Positions 12,381 through 22,616 of a DNA stretch of 64,000 bases are shown one piece after another (position 1 is the first letter of the stretch; each line of letters begins with the position of its first letter). The translations under genes and the position numbers were made by a program. The stretch is from Spironucleus salmonicida (Eukaryota > Fornicata > Diplomonadida > Hexamitidae), in NCBI GenBank assembly GCA_000497125.2, contig CM035316.1:448001-512000 (forward strand), read 5' to 3'. The notes beneath the pieces were generated by a model. The model saw only the letters and a list, made by a program, of their open reading frames with translations, did not search any database and was not told where the DNA came from.

Positions 12381-12973
12381 GTTATTATTAAAGATAATGT
12401 ATGTAAGATTTTTATTAAAATATGAGTGTAAGAAAAATATTTAATAATATATATTACTCTTGAGTAATAATGGTATAGCTTATTGCATATCTTAGTTAGT
12501 GATAAAATATACAGATTTAAATTCAATGATAAATAATAATAACATAATAAGTAGTTTAACTTGTGATATAATTTTTCTGGAATAGTTTGATTATCAACTA
12601 GATATATTCTAAAAAAAACTATTCCTAATTATTTGAATTAATATACTATTTTGGATCTATTTTATCCAGTTTAGTATAATAGTAACTTAACGCATGGAAT
12701 TATACTGCTTATGGAATAAATGTAGAATAATAAGCTATTAAAATGTATATTTATATAATTCCTTAATATTACTGGTGAACTAAAGATATTAAACCCGTAT
12801 AAGGTAGTATTATCGTATATTTATTTCATACTATCTGGTTTAGAAATAACTCTCAGATAAAATCTTTAATAGTTATAATCTTATATCACTAGTGTTATGT
12901 CCCTTTCCATGAAACTACATATTTAGTATATATAACAGCAATTAATAAATTATACCATAGATAAATATTTCCG
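12381..12973. other. AT-rich stretch with a possible unassigned exon
   Basis: No gene with a clear start and stop is supported here. One plus-strand frame (about 12,590 onward) has a helical, protein-like composition (for example THGIILLMEQMQNNKLLKC and EITLRQNLQQLQSY). It lacks an ATG near its beginning and stays open into the antisense of the next gene, so it may be a terminal exon of the frame upstream or a chance frame. Confidence 0.3.
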
Positions 12974-15703
12974 TCAGTCTAATCCGCCAAATTAATTCAA
13001 AAATGCAAAATCTTCGTATTCTTAAGCTTAAAATTTCCATTAATTATCAACTTTTTCAACATATTCTGCTTCAATTCCTGTACACTAACACGCATACCCT
13101 AAAATTTAAAGATCGTTATTAATTTCTATCATTTAATCATCTACTTAATTACCACATAAAAAACGTGTTAAATTTCCTATTCTCATATCAGTTTTATCAC
13201 AAATACTATTGATCGCAAAAATTGTAAACTTAGAGTTTTATTTATCTTTAGGACATAATATATCATTCCTCTTTATAAAACTAAAACCGAATTTTGCTAC
13301 ATTAATTGCGAAATTTTCATAATTCAAATCAATGAGTTTAACTTTAAATAATGCTAATGCGGTCAGTATAGTTACTTTATTTAAGATTTTACACTGCTGA
13401 ATATCTGCTATATAAGTTTTTATAACCTATTTCATATCTAACTGTTAGCTATAAATAGTATAGTATAAACGAGAGATAAATGTTAACGAACCAAAATTGG
13501 TGTATTTTTGTATAGTTATGAAGAAGTCAGGCGCATGTAAAGTAATAAATTCGGAACGTTTTGATGGAGTATATCCATTAGTAGTATGCTGAATCTCATT
13601 GGAGTCCTCATAGGAAGCTTTTACAAGCGCATAATAGGCATTGAAGAACTTTAATGTTTCTTATTCAAAAGTTTCGTCAGAGATGTCGCTAGGAAGAACA
13701 ATTAACTAGGCCATAATTTGATTAAAGTCTTCATATTTAACCTAGAAACGAGTTTTCTTAATAATTGGCTCTACGAATTCTTATTTTTTATTATATCGTT
13801 TGTTGATTTTCTTCTTCTTCATATATTGCAATTCAAACTTAAGCTACTCTTCTGCTAATATTTCAGCATCCTTTAAAACTACTTATTCCTATGTTTATTC
13901 AGCGTTAAGAAGGAAATAAGTCTAGATCTCTTTGATTCTTCTATTAATATATTCTAATTAATGGGTTCTTTTCTAAACAAAATGATTTTTAATATTAACT
14001 ATTGCTGGTTCAAAAAAATTAGTGTTAATTTGCTAAATACCATTATAATCAATTAGACTAAAATATTAGATATTTATGAAAATAAGTTAGTACAATAGAT
14101 CGAGTTTATTATAATAGTTATCTTTCCCGTTAAAAGTGGCAAAGTCAAAAGATTTCTCTTTTTTCATCTTATTTAGGATTGAGCATATTACTTTACCTAA
14201 CTGAACACTTGATATGATTCTTACCTCAAATAATTTCGAAACAATAATACATTTATATGAAGCATTACTTCTAGACTTTTCTATACTGCCAAGCATTTAA
14301 TCAGAAAGTAACTAATTCTCGTCTATTGATCTAAATTTTTCAACAGAAATATTACTTTATTGATAATATACTTCAATATTATTAAAATATAGTATAATCA
14401 TTAAATGTGCAACATGTTATGGATTTGCTTCTCTCACAACTAATTAATTAACTAATAATGTAAAAACATAATCTATATCTTTTTATTAATTCTTTAACTA
14501 CTAGTGCGTGTAATCTACTAATGTTTCAATATCATCTAAAGAAGATGCTTAAATAAATAAATCGTAAAAATAATATTATAAGTCTGTTCTAGACTAAATA
14601 AATTCTAAATCTCTTCCAGCAGGAGAAACATTAGTTCGAATATGATGAAAAACATTATCTGGGATTTCAAAACTAAGTTCAGCCTTACTGGCATTTGATG
14701 ATTACAACTCATGATGGCATGAAAAATTAGCATCAACATTTAATTTAAGTACTGATAATGGATTCATACCAAAATACTTATTACCTAACGCAATCTCTTC
14801 ATTTGGACTTAAAATCATATGGAAATTAATAGCTTTATCATAATATGATTTTTCTAAAAAATCGTTGACAACAGGAAGGAATGAGCCGCCAAACTTAACT
14901 AAGTTTAGTAATGTATTTTTCTTAGTTGGATTTTTTTCCCGTTGTGCAAGTTATTATTATTTGTCAAAAACGGTTGATAACTATTTAAATGTATTAAAAA
15001 CATAATTGAATGTGGTTGAATAATCTTTCAAATGAGCAATTTAAGTATCGTTTATAGGATTAATACTAATTTTACCGTTGATTATATTAAAAAGTTTGTC
15101 CTCGTTAAGATTGCTTAAAAGACCTTATAGGTGTTGATTAAAAAGTAATATTATGATATCTCCTGAAGTTATAAAGAATTGAGTCAAATCAATAAATTAT
15201 AAGCTTTCAGAGGTTATCTCGTTCAAAGTTTCAATCTTTTTAGACACGTCATTTATATTTTTAACGAAATGTTAAAATGCCAATTTTAATAAATTAAGTT
15301 TTGAATCGATCCCAACTTCAGATAAGCCTATAATAAATTTAAAAAGTTATAGACGAGTAGTTAAATTTAATTAAGAACATTCTTAAATTGATATTGACAT
15401 TTTATCAATTGTATCTTTTGTTGCTTTGATTAAATGTTTATGGAATTTATCTTAGCAAAAGCAACAACTTTTTAATAACTCAAGTGTCTCATCTAAGTCA
15501 TTATAATTTAATACTAAAACAGCTTAAATGATATCATCTCCAAATGAACCAATTTTTTATTTTTAAAAACTTTGAATTGGAAGACCTGATTTAATGTTTT
15601 TGACAATAGTTAATAACTATTTCTTGTTCTATTCAGGTAGAGTTCTGCAGTCATCTTCGTCAAAATCCTCTAAGTCTTCAATAAATTATTATCTAAGATT
15701 CAT
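12974..15703 (-). CDS. Large helical protein of unknown family
   Basis: The protein has 909 residues in one uninterrupted table-6 frame from ATG (15,703) to TGA (12,974). It begins with an acidic segment (EDLEDFDEDDC). A long helical N-terminal half with repeat-like hydrophobic spacing follows, then a middle rich in Asn, Leu and Ile, then a lysine-rich helix (about residue 620, MKKKKINKRYNKKQ), and a C-terminal domain with several Cys residues. No membrane segment or signal peptide is seen. The alternating helical pattern suggests an alpha-solenoid scaffold of the HEAT or MIF4G kind, but no diagnostic motif was found and I give no name. Confidence 0.6.
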
Positions 15704-15779
15704 ACAAGAAGTGAAAAGGAAAGAATATTTATATTCTTATATATTAAAATAATCAACCTCTAGTATTCCATTTCACAAG

Positions 15780-16478
15780 ATGTCGTCTATGATTTAAACG
15801 CTTTGGCCCACTGAAGAAATACGTACTGCGTTTGCTTTATTTATATCTGTAAAATTAGGTATTATATTGCTATAATCACTATATAATAAAAATAAAGTTA
15901 AACATTTGTAAGTGAATCATGATCGCTTAGCTAAGGCAAAATTGTAGATGGAAAATTCAACTAATGATAAAGAGGTATCTATATTAAGAGCATATATTAG
16001 GCTTCAGGAAGAGAAGATTGTATGCAATGGTCATTCTTTATAAGAAATATAAAACAATCCTGCCTTAGGTTAAAAACAAATGGACCCTTTTAATATGATT
16101 GTTGGCTTTGGGTCTATGCAGCTTATGAAAGTCGTTATGAAAGATCGCTCAGACGTCATATTAGTTTTGCCATTTAAAGTTAGCTCACCTGTTGATTAGC
16201 TTATTCATATTGGGATGAAGGGAACTTATGAGAACAACGAGGTCGGTCGCATGTTTTTAAACTTTACTTTAGGTTTTGTTATTAACAAAATTATCAAGAA
16301 AATATTGTTTGGCCATCAAGTTAAAATACCTATTTCTAGAACAATGGAGATATAATAGTTGAAAACACAGGCTCCATAGGCTATTGAGCTTATCAAGTTG
16401 GGTGATTTTAATCACTTTGTAGAAGTATATCCAGACATTAATGAAGCTACATAGCCTAATTATGAAGATACTATGTGA
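15780..16478 (+). CDS. TMCO1: TMCO1-like ER membrane protein
   Basis: The protein has 232 residues. TMCO1 belongs to the GET1/EMC3/TMCO1 (Oxa1-type) group of ER insertases and has also been described as a calcium-load-activated channel (established). Seen: an N-terminal membrane segment (FALFISVKLGIILLQSLY); a charged coiled coil of about 50 residues (KHLQVNHDRLAKAKLQMEN...); a second hydrophobic block (MIVGFGSMQLMKVVM); the family-like LPFKVSSPVDQLIHIGMKG, which lines up with the LPF-P-S-IQGLSHR block of TMCO1; and a last membrane segment (MFLNFTLGFVINKIIKKIL) followed by a short tail. The order and spacing match the family. It starts 76 bp from the divergent 909-residue gene. Confidence 0.7.
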
Positions 16479-16502
16479 TCACTTTTATTACTATTATAAA
16501 TT

Positions 16503-16997
16503 ATGAATATTATCTTATAGTTCACTGTATATTACTTTATATAGATAGTTGTGAATCTTATTCAAACTAAAACCCTTCATCTTTTACACTTTTTAACATC
16601 AGCCGTAAACCTTGCATATCTCGTGATATTTTACTCAATTTTTTTGCTATTAAAAGACCAGGTTCTGAAGACAACTATTAGCGAAAAACATCTTGAAATG
16701 AACATTTTTACTAAGTTGGGAACTCAGAGAAAATAATTTCGTTTAAAGAAAATTCGCCCAGCGGAAAAGTCTGCAGACAATAAATTCTAGCTTAAAGGAT
16801 TGTCTTTTCAAGAGTTATTTCATGGTGGTCAGTATATTGCGTTAAAAACTAAGGATGTTCTAATAATTAAACTTCATAAATAACAGGAAGTTTAGTAGTT
16901 AACTGTTAAATTATATCAAACGTTTCTATATGAATTTGGTAAACACCATTATTCTAAAATTTTAATGTATATACGAACGGAGAATGATTCAAAGTGA
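16503..16997 (+). CDS. Small two-segment membrane protein
   Basis: The protein has 164 residues and starts 24 bp after the TMCO1-like stop, on the same strand. Two hydrophobic segments are seen near the N-terminus: MNIILQFTVYYFIQIVVNLI and HFLTSAVNLAYLVIFYSIFLLL. A basic cytosolic-type stretch follows (RKQFRLKKIRPAEKSA), then a C-terminal soluble part with YQTFLYEFGKHHYSK. No family is recognised. The architecture would fit an ER or organelle membrane accessory factor, but that is a guess from topology alone. Confidence 0.55.
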
Positions 16998-17072
16998 TAT
17001 TGTAAATTTTAACATATTTATTAACACTCACTGTTTCAACGTTCATTTTTTAATATACATTATAATATAAAT

Positions 17073-18695
17073 TCATATTACTTCATCTAATTACTGCTAA
17101 ATATAACTACTAGGCCGAACACCAAAGAATTAAATAGGTTGAATTCTCTCAAAATTCTGCTCAACTTCTATTTACTAGGGTTTACCAACTTCAAGTTTTT
17201 AGTATTTTCTAGCGATTTGCATAACTGAATCTACCAAATCTGTATTTTAATCGTTCATAAAACTTTTGTAAATGCTATCATTTTATACTTCCAAAGAGCT
17301 TAATTGTAAACTTGGTGGTGGAACAGATTTTTTAATTAGCAGTTCTGGGGTGCGCTGTGCAAAAACGATAGACTTCTCGCTGAATTTTAGATGTTTTTAT
17401 TCTTAGGGTTACCCTGGCACTAAATTAAATATGATACTTGGTGAGGATGCTCGATTGGTAACTTAGACTTCGCACTAAGAACCAATATTAGCAACAAAAA
17501 TATCATCAGTTTATCCTCCAATATTTTTCAAAATTTCGATTTGTTCATCTGTCTAAATACTTTAGTCTTTACTAGCCATCTTAGGTCGATACACCTAATT
17601 TATTTCTTTAATTTTTTTCTATATTTTCATCAATTTTAAGTTTAAAAATTCAATAGATTCATCAATTTCCTATGTGAAATCTGATTGATCCTTGCCAAAT
17701 AAATTAAGTTCTAATTTACATTCGCTTAAAGCGTTTATTAAATTCTAATTTAATTAATATGCAGAGATCTGTTCCCCTTTTAACTCTTTAATTTCCTCAT
17801 CTTGTTCATTAATTACCTATGTTAAATTAGAGACTTCCGTCTCTTTAATTTAAAGTTTTTATTAAAGCAAAATAATTTGCTTATGCAACTCTGAATCGTC
17901 TTTTTAATATTAAGTTTATGATTTCTATAGCATATTTTTGTCATAAATTGCTTAAAACAGCGATCGTTTAATAAGTCCAAAATTATGGATTTATTATGGA
18001 TTTGGGAAACCAACCGAAAATTTCGAGTTAAGTTGTTCTTCATAAATTTTAATTAAATCCTCATATGCTTTATGTGAGGATTCATTGCTAAGTGGACGGT
18101 TACTTAAATTTTGAGCTTACATTATAGTATTTGATGATCTTTTTTTTGAGGATAAAATAACTTCTTATGTATTCTGAGGAGATGCAATGAGAGCAGTCTA
18201 CTTAAAATCAGGTTTATGTTCGTAACCATGTGGTTGTATTTTTACCTAATTTTATATAGTAGAGATAATAAAAGGATTACCCTTAACTTCTATTACTTAG
18301 GCAGCACTGTCATACACTGATTGGATATCTTCTTTATCATTAATAAGGTTATTTTCTAAATCAATAACTTCTATTGAGCTAGGAAACTAACTTGTTACTT
18401 ATTTAATCTGATTATTTTTAGCTGCAAAAACACGTAGCTTGGGAAATGGAAGTAGGCAGACAATATTGGTTAAATTATTAAATGATACATCTATTAATTA
18501 TAGTTATAAAATTGGTGTTAGGTTATTAAGCTGAATAAGTTTGTTGTTGTTGAGTAAAAGATTAGTTATCATAAGTTTTCGAGATGATAATGGAGATAGA
18601 TTATTAAGAAGTGTAATATTTAAATTTGAAAAATCAATTGTGTGTGTTTCATCAGCATTATGTATTTATTCTAAGACTAGATTTTGAGATAACAT
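17073..18695 (-). CDS. Leucine-rich repeat and coiled-coil protein
   Basis: The protein has 540 residues. The N-terminal 150 residues hold about five LRR units of the SDS22 type, seen in LLLNNNKLIQLNNLTPI, LQLIDVSFNNLTNIV, LRVFAAKNNQIKQV and IEVIDLENNLINDKEDI. A cap-like segment follows. Residues about 250-370 form a Gln/Glu/Lys-rich coiled coil (KQIILLQQKLQIKETEVSN; NEQDEEIKELKGEQ). The C-terminal part is Pro- and Gln-containing and probably disordered. In protists, LRR plus coiled-coil proteins of this layout are often axonemal or basal-body components, but nothing in the sequence proves that here. Confidence 0.7.
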
Positions 18696-18769
18696 TTTTA
18701 TATTAATTATCTAATTATATAAAATATATAATAATAATAAAATATTTTAATTAAAAAATTATTAATACT

Positions 18770-19273
18770 TCATTGTTGGCTAGTTTAAATTAAATCGTCG
18801 CTGGATATCAATAGACGTTTGTTATTAGTTATTTCAATGGTTTCTATTTATTCTAAAATAATGATAAAGTCATAATAATCTTTTTCTTATATCTAGGAAA
18901 TATTATCGATATAACATGCTTCAATACTAAGTTAAATTCGATTAATATCTTTCTAACATGCTACATCAACGAGCATCTTTAGATTCGAATAATTATTAGA
19001 TAAACTATCTTATAGTTCCTTACATAACTCACTAATCTTAAGAAGCTCTATGACCAGAGCATTTTTAGTTTAGTTTGTAGAAGGTTTCTTGAGATATGCG
19101 TTATAGATTTGGTTTCTTGAAAATATTATTTATTTACTATACTAATTAAATTGAAATGTCTAGTTTTTAATAATCTGCTTTATTTCTGATAGATTTATAT
19201 GAGGAGACACGGTTGAAAGTAATAGTAATAACTCTTATTATGATTATATGAGTTTAAGCCTTAGTTAAGACAT
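18770..19273 (-). CDS. Uncharacterised 167-residue helical protein
   Basis: This continuous frame runs from ATG (19,273) to TGA (18,770). It opens with a Leu/Gln-rich helix (MSQLRLKLIQSQQELLLLL), has the central stretch ALVIELLKISELCKELQDSLS, and ends in an acidic helix (EKDYYDFIIILEQIETIEI). It appears soluble and coiled-coil prone. It lies 74 bp upstream of, and in the same orientation as, the LRR gene. No family is recognised. Confidence 0.5.
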
Positions 19274-19632
19274 CAGTGTATAGTTAGATTCTATTTTGTA
19301 TAATTCCTCGCGAATGGAGACTTACATTTACTAGGTTCGTAGAATCGATACAATACTTATATAGTGAAGAGGAAATTTTGAGTAGTGAAATAAAGTTAAA
19401 CATTGATTATATTTGGTAGGTATAGAATTATGATATATATTCTTAAAATAAGTTATCCAAAATTCTGCTATATATACGTCACCAATACAAAATAATGAAA
19501 ATATCACTGATATTTTTATAAAATATAAGCTAGAATAATATTATTCGTTAGAAGAAAGTTGTAGGAAATATTAAGTATGATAATAATATAATAATATATT
19601 ATATTTAATATAAATTTATTTATTTTGCTAAA
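19274..19632. promoter_or_regulatory. Divergent AT-rich intergenic region
   Basis: This 359-bp gap separates two divergently transcribed genes. It consists of A/T runs and poly(TAATA)-like stretches close to the right-hand start codon. I see no gene in it. It presumably carries both promoters; this is inferred from position only. Confidence 0.35.
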
Positions 19633-20172
19633 ATGACTGAAATACACCCTAAGGTAAAAGTCGAAAGCGATAACACTTTTGCTTAACATGAAACTGCTAT
19701 TAAATAGTAAATTGCATAAATAGCAAAAGATGCAGAATTATTGAAATCTCAGTAGCATCCATAATTAAAAGATTTGCTTGAAATACTAGATGTAGCACGA
19801 TTAAAGCATTATGCAAATATTGATGTCAGATATTAACTCTCTATTGAGCATGCATAGTAAGCGTTAGAATTTACTAAAAATTAAATTGAATTAGATTACG
19901 CATAAGGAAGAGAGGATATTAAGGAGAAGCTTTTTAGTGATCTGAGAAAGAAGAAAAAGGATACAAAAGATGTTATTGATAGAATGTAGTCTAAATGTGG
20001 TGTAAGTTCGAACGAAATGAACTTATTTAATGATTTGAAGATTCCTAATAAGAAAAAGGAAAGAAAATCATTTAGAGGATCATATAATTTTAAGTTACCA
20101 GAGGCAGAAGCCAAATAAGATTTATAAATTATAAGAGCGCTTGCAGAAGAGTTAGATTAAGGCAAGAAGTGA
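19633..20172 (+). CDS. Coiled-coil protein, possibly SDS3/BRMS1-like
   Basis: The protein has 179 residues. Most is one long helix: YQLSIEHAQQALEFTKNQ, then EDIKEKLFSDLRKKKKDTKD. A basic linker and a short C-terminal helix (IIRALAEELDQGKK) follow. The segment with E-REDIKEKLFSDLRKKKK resembles the helical region of SDS3/BRMS1 family subunits of histone deacetylase complexes, but the similarity is short and could be generic coiled coil. No membrane or signal features are present. It converges on SFT2 with 12 bp between the stops. Confidence 0.55.
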
Positions 20173-20184
20173 AATAAGCAAGTA

Positions 20185-20661
20185 TCATTTCTTCATACCG
20201 GAAAAACATGAGGTTATGCAATTCTTACAGCATTTCTAAAAGCCTGGAATGAGACTTAAACTGTACCAAATAAGGGCACAAAAGCATATTATAAATGGAA
20301 TTAGGTTAGCCCACATACTTTTAACAAAGATTTCCAAAATTATAACTAATACATAACAAATAAGGATGACGATCATTGAGATCATATTATCTATAATTTT
20401 CATTCTCTCTAATTGCTTCTTAAAAGTGGAAACAAACATTGAACATGACCATGCTAATGGTACACCAGTTGCCCATAATATATAAAATGCTATCGGATTT
20501 GAAGAGGAATATTTAATTGATATCGAGCAAAACATAAATCCGAGAATGAGAAAACCAACAAAGCATAAATATCTAGCCCAGCCAGGCATACATTTACATA
20601 TTGATTCATTAGGAATCTTATCTAATAACCCAACACCCATCTCAGCATCAATCATTTTCAA
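20185..20661 (-). CDS. SFT2: SFT2-like vesicle transport protein
   Basis: The protein has 158 residues with four membrane segments. SFT2 family proteins sit in the Golgi and help endosome-to-Golgi vesicle fusion (family knowledge). Seen: the family start CKCMPGWARYLCFVGFLILG; a second segment AFYILWATGVPLAWS; a short polar hairpin; VILICYVLVIILEIFV; and the hallmark final segment CALIWYSLSLIPGF. After that the frame passes an in-frame TAG read as Gln and adds 17 residues with four Cys (QKCCKNCITSCFSGMKK), a plausible palmitoylated tail. The standard code would stop just before this tail. Confidence 0.85.
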
Positions 20662-20955
20662 AATTAATATCTATTTTAATATAAAAATAATTAATTACGA
20701 GTGATTTATTTTTACGGCATTAGTAGTACTAATATTATATATTTATACAATTATAATTTTGTTAAATCAGTACTCTTTGTAAAATATGTAAATTATCATT
20801 CAACTACATTATTAAGATGTAAATAATAGTATATAGGACGCATAAATAGATGAGTATATAAATAATAAAAAAATTGAAAATGTACATCAGTAACCCACTT
20901 TTATAGTAATAACTATTATATATGATAACTTTTTATATAATCTATTTATATTTTA

Positions 20956-22560
20956 ATGAAGCTCGATGAAATTTAACGCAGGAAATCTTTACACTAAGAT
21001 ACTGTAAATAACATTATATTACATAAGTCTGCTAAAAATACATAGATTGTTTCTTTTAAATCACTACTTACAGATGACGGTTATGAACCTGAAGATTGTT
21101 AAGAGAAAAAATAAAAATTATTAGTTTGGTACTCAGGACCGACTACACGCGTGGTGCGTCGTACGTTTGCAGATGCCGGATTTATTTCCGCACCAAAGGA
21201 ATCTAGCGACTGGCACGTATGTTGGGGATCCCCAAAAGGAGTCTAATTTTATTCTACACTAGCACCAGGATAATACTGTAATTAAATTCCAGGATCAAAT
21301 TCAATGGGTCGAAAGGATACATTAGCTACGTATATTCATGCATCAAAAATAAGATTTCCAGATTAGTATGACATTATACCAAAAACTTTCGTTTTACCAT
21401 AACAAGCAGAAGAGATGCATGAATTCTTTATTTAGAATCCTAAATAATTTTTTATTTACAAACCGGCAATGGGAGCTCGAGGTAATGGAATTGAGTTGAC
21501 TACAGGTGAAAGATCGGTTTCAGATAAAGAAACTGCAGCGGTAGTATAAGAATATCTTCGGAATCCATTAATTTTGAAAGGTTACAAATTTGATTTCCGA
21601 GTTTATGCTTGTGTAACCTCAATTGATCCTCTAATAGTTTACGTTTATGAAAATGGTATCGGCAGATTTGCCACTAGCAAATATCAAGATGCAACTGAGG
21701 AGAATCTTAACTAAACTACAATGCATTTAACAAATTTTTCTGTTAATTCAAAGAGCGATAAATTCGTTAACAAACCCATTACTAATCAAGAAGATTCCGA
21801 CATTATTGATTTGGATATGAATTTTCCTTCAAAATGGATGCTTCCAGATTTGCTTGATTTCATTCAAAATAACAAGGATTTGCTCCCAAAAAAATTTGAA
21901 AATGCAGACGTGAAAACAATAATTCTTAATCAAATCTACGAAATTGTGCAAAAAACATTCATTTCTTGCGAATCTAGATTATATTCTTTTGCACATTAAG
22001 CTGGAACGGCAAATTCGTACCCTAGAAGAAATTTCGGGATGTATGGTTTTGATATGATTTTAGATGATGATTTGCATATGTTGTTGATTGAAGTGAACTC
22101 ATCTCCTGCTACAGGAACATCAACCGAATTGGATGTTTTGCTCAAATTTCCACTTCTATCTGACCTTTTACACTTGATAGGAATGGAAATCGGGTAGGAT
22201 TAAAATGGAAAAATTATTGTTCCAACACTATTTTATAATGAAGGAAAAAAGTAAAAATACTATGAATCTGAGACTAAAACTGTATAAAGCGAATTTCAAC
22301 TAAAAGAATCAGAGCGAAAATTGAGTTTTGATAGTATTCAAGATATATAAAACATCGATTGGAGTAATTTGACTGATTTGGAGAGGAATTGCTTATTGCA
22401 AATAGCTGACGAACATACAAGAACTGGCGAATGGACGATGGTGTTACCAAGCGCAGCTGATGATTATTTGCAATTATTTGAAAATTAGCGTTATTTAAAT
22501 GTTTTGTGCTAAAAGTTTTTAAAAGACGACATAGAAACGATCTAGATTTGGAAACCGTGA
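20956..22560 (+). CDS. Tubulin tyrosine ligase-like (TTLL) glutamylase
   Basis: The protein has 534 residues. TTLL enzymes ligate amino acids, mostly glutamates, to tubulin tails using an ATP-grasp fold and tune axonemal microtubules (family knowledge). Seen: RKDTLATYI near the domain start; the ATP-grasp lysine in YKPAMGARGNGIEL (about residue 169); FDFRVYACV; the family signature HLTNFSVNSKS (about residue 257); FGMYGFDMIL; and the metal-binding EVNSSPA (about residue 379). The N-terminal W-G-P-containing segment (WYSGPTTRVVRRTF) is also typical. The C-terminal 130 residues are variable. The catalytic residues appear intact. The subtype (poly- or monoglutamylase or glycylase) cannot be fixed from motifs alone. 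Confidence 0.88.
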
Positions 22561-22616
22561 CCTTATCCATACTATTGTATAATAATTATAAAATATTTAT
22601 TCACTCCTCTAAAATC

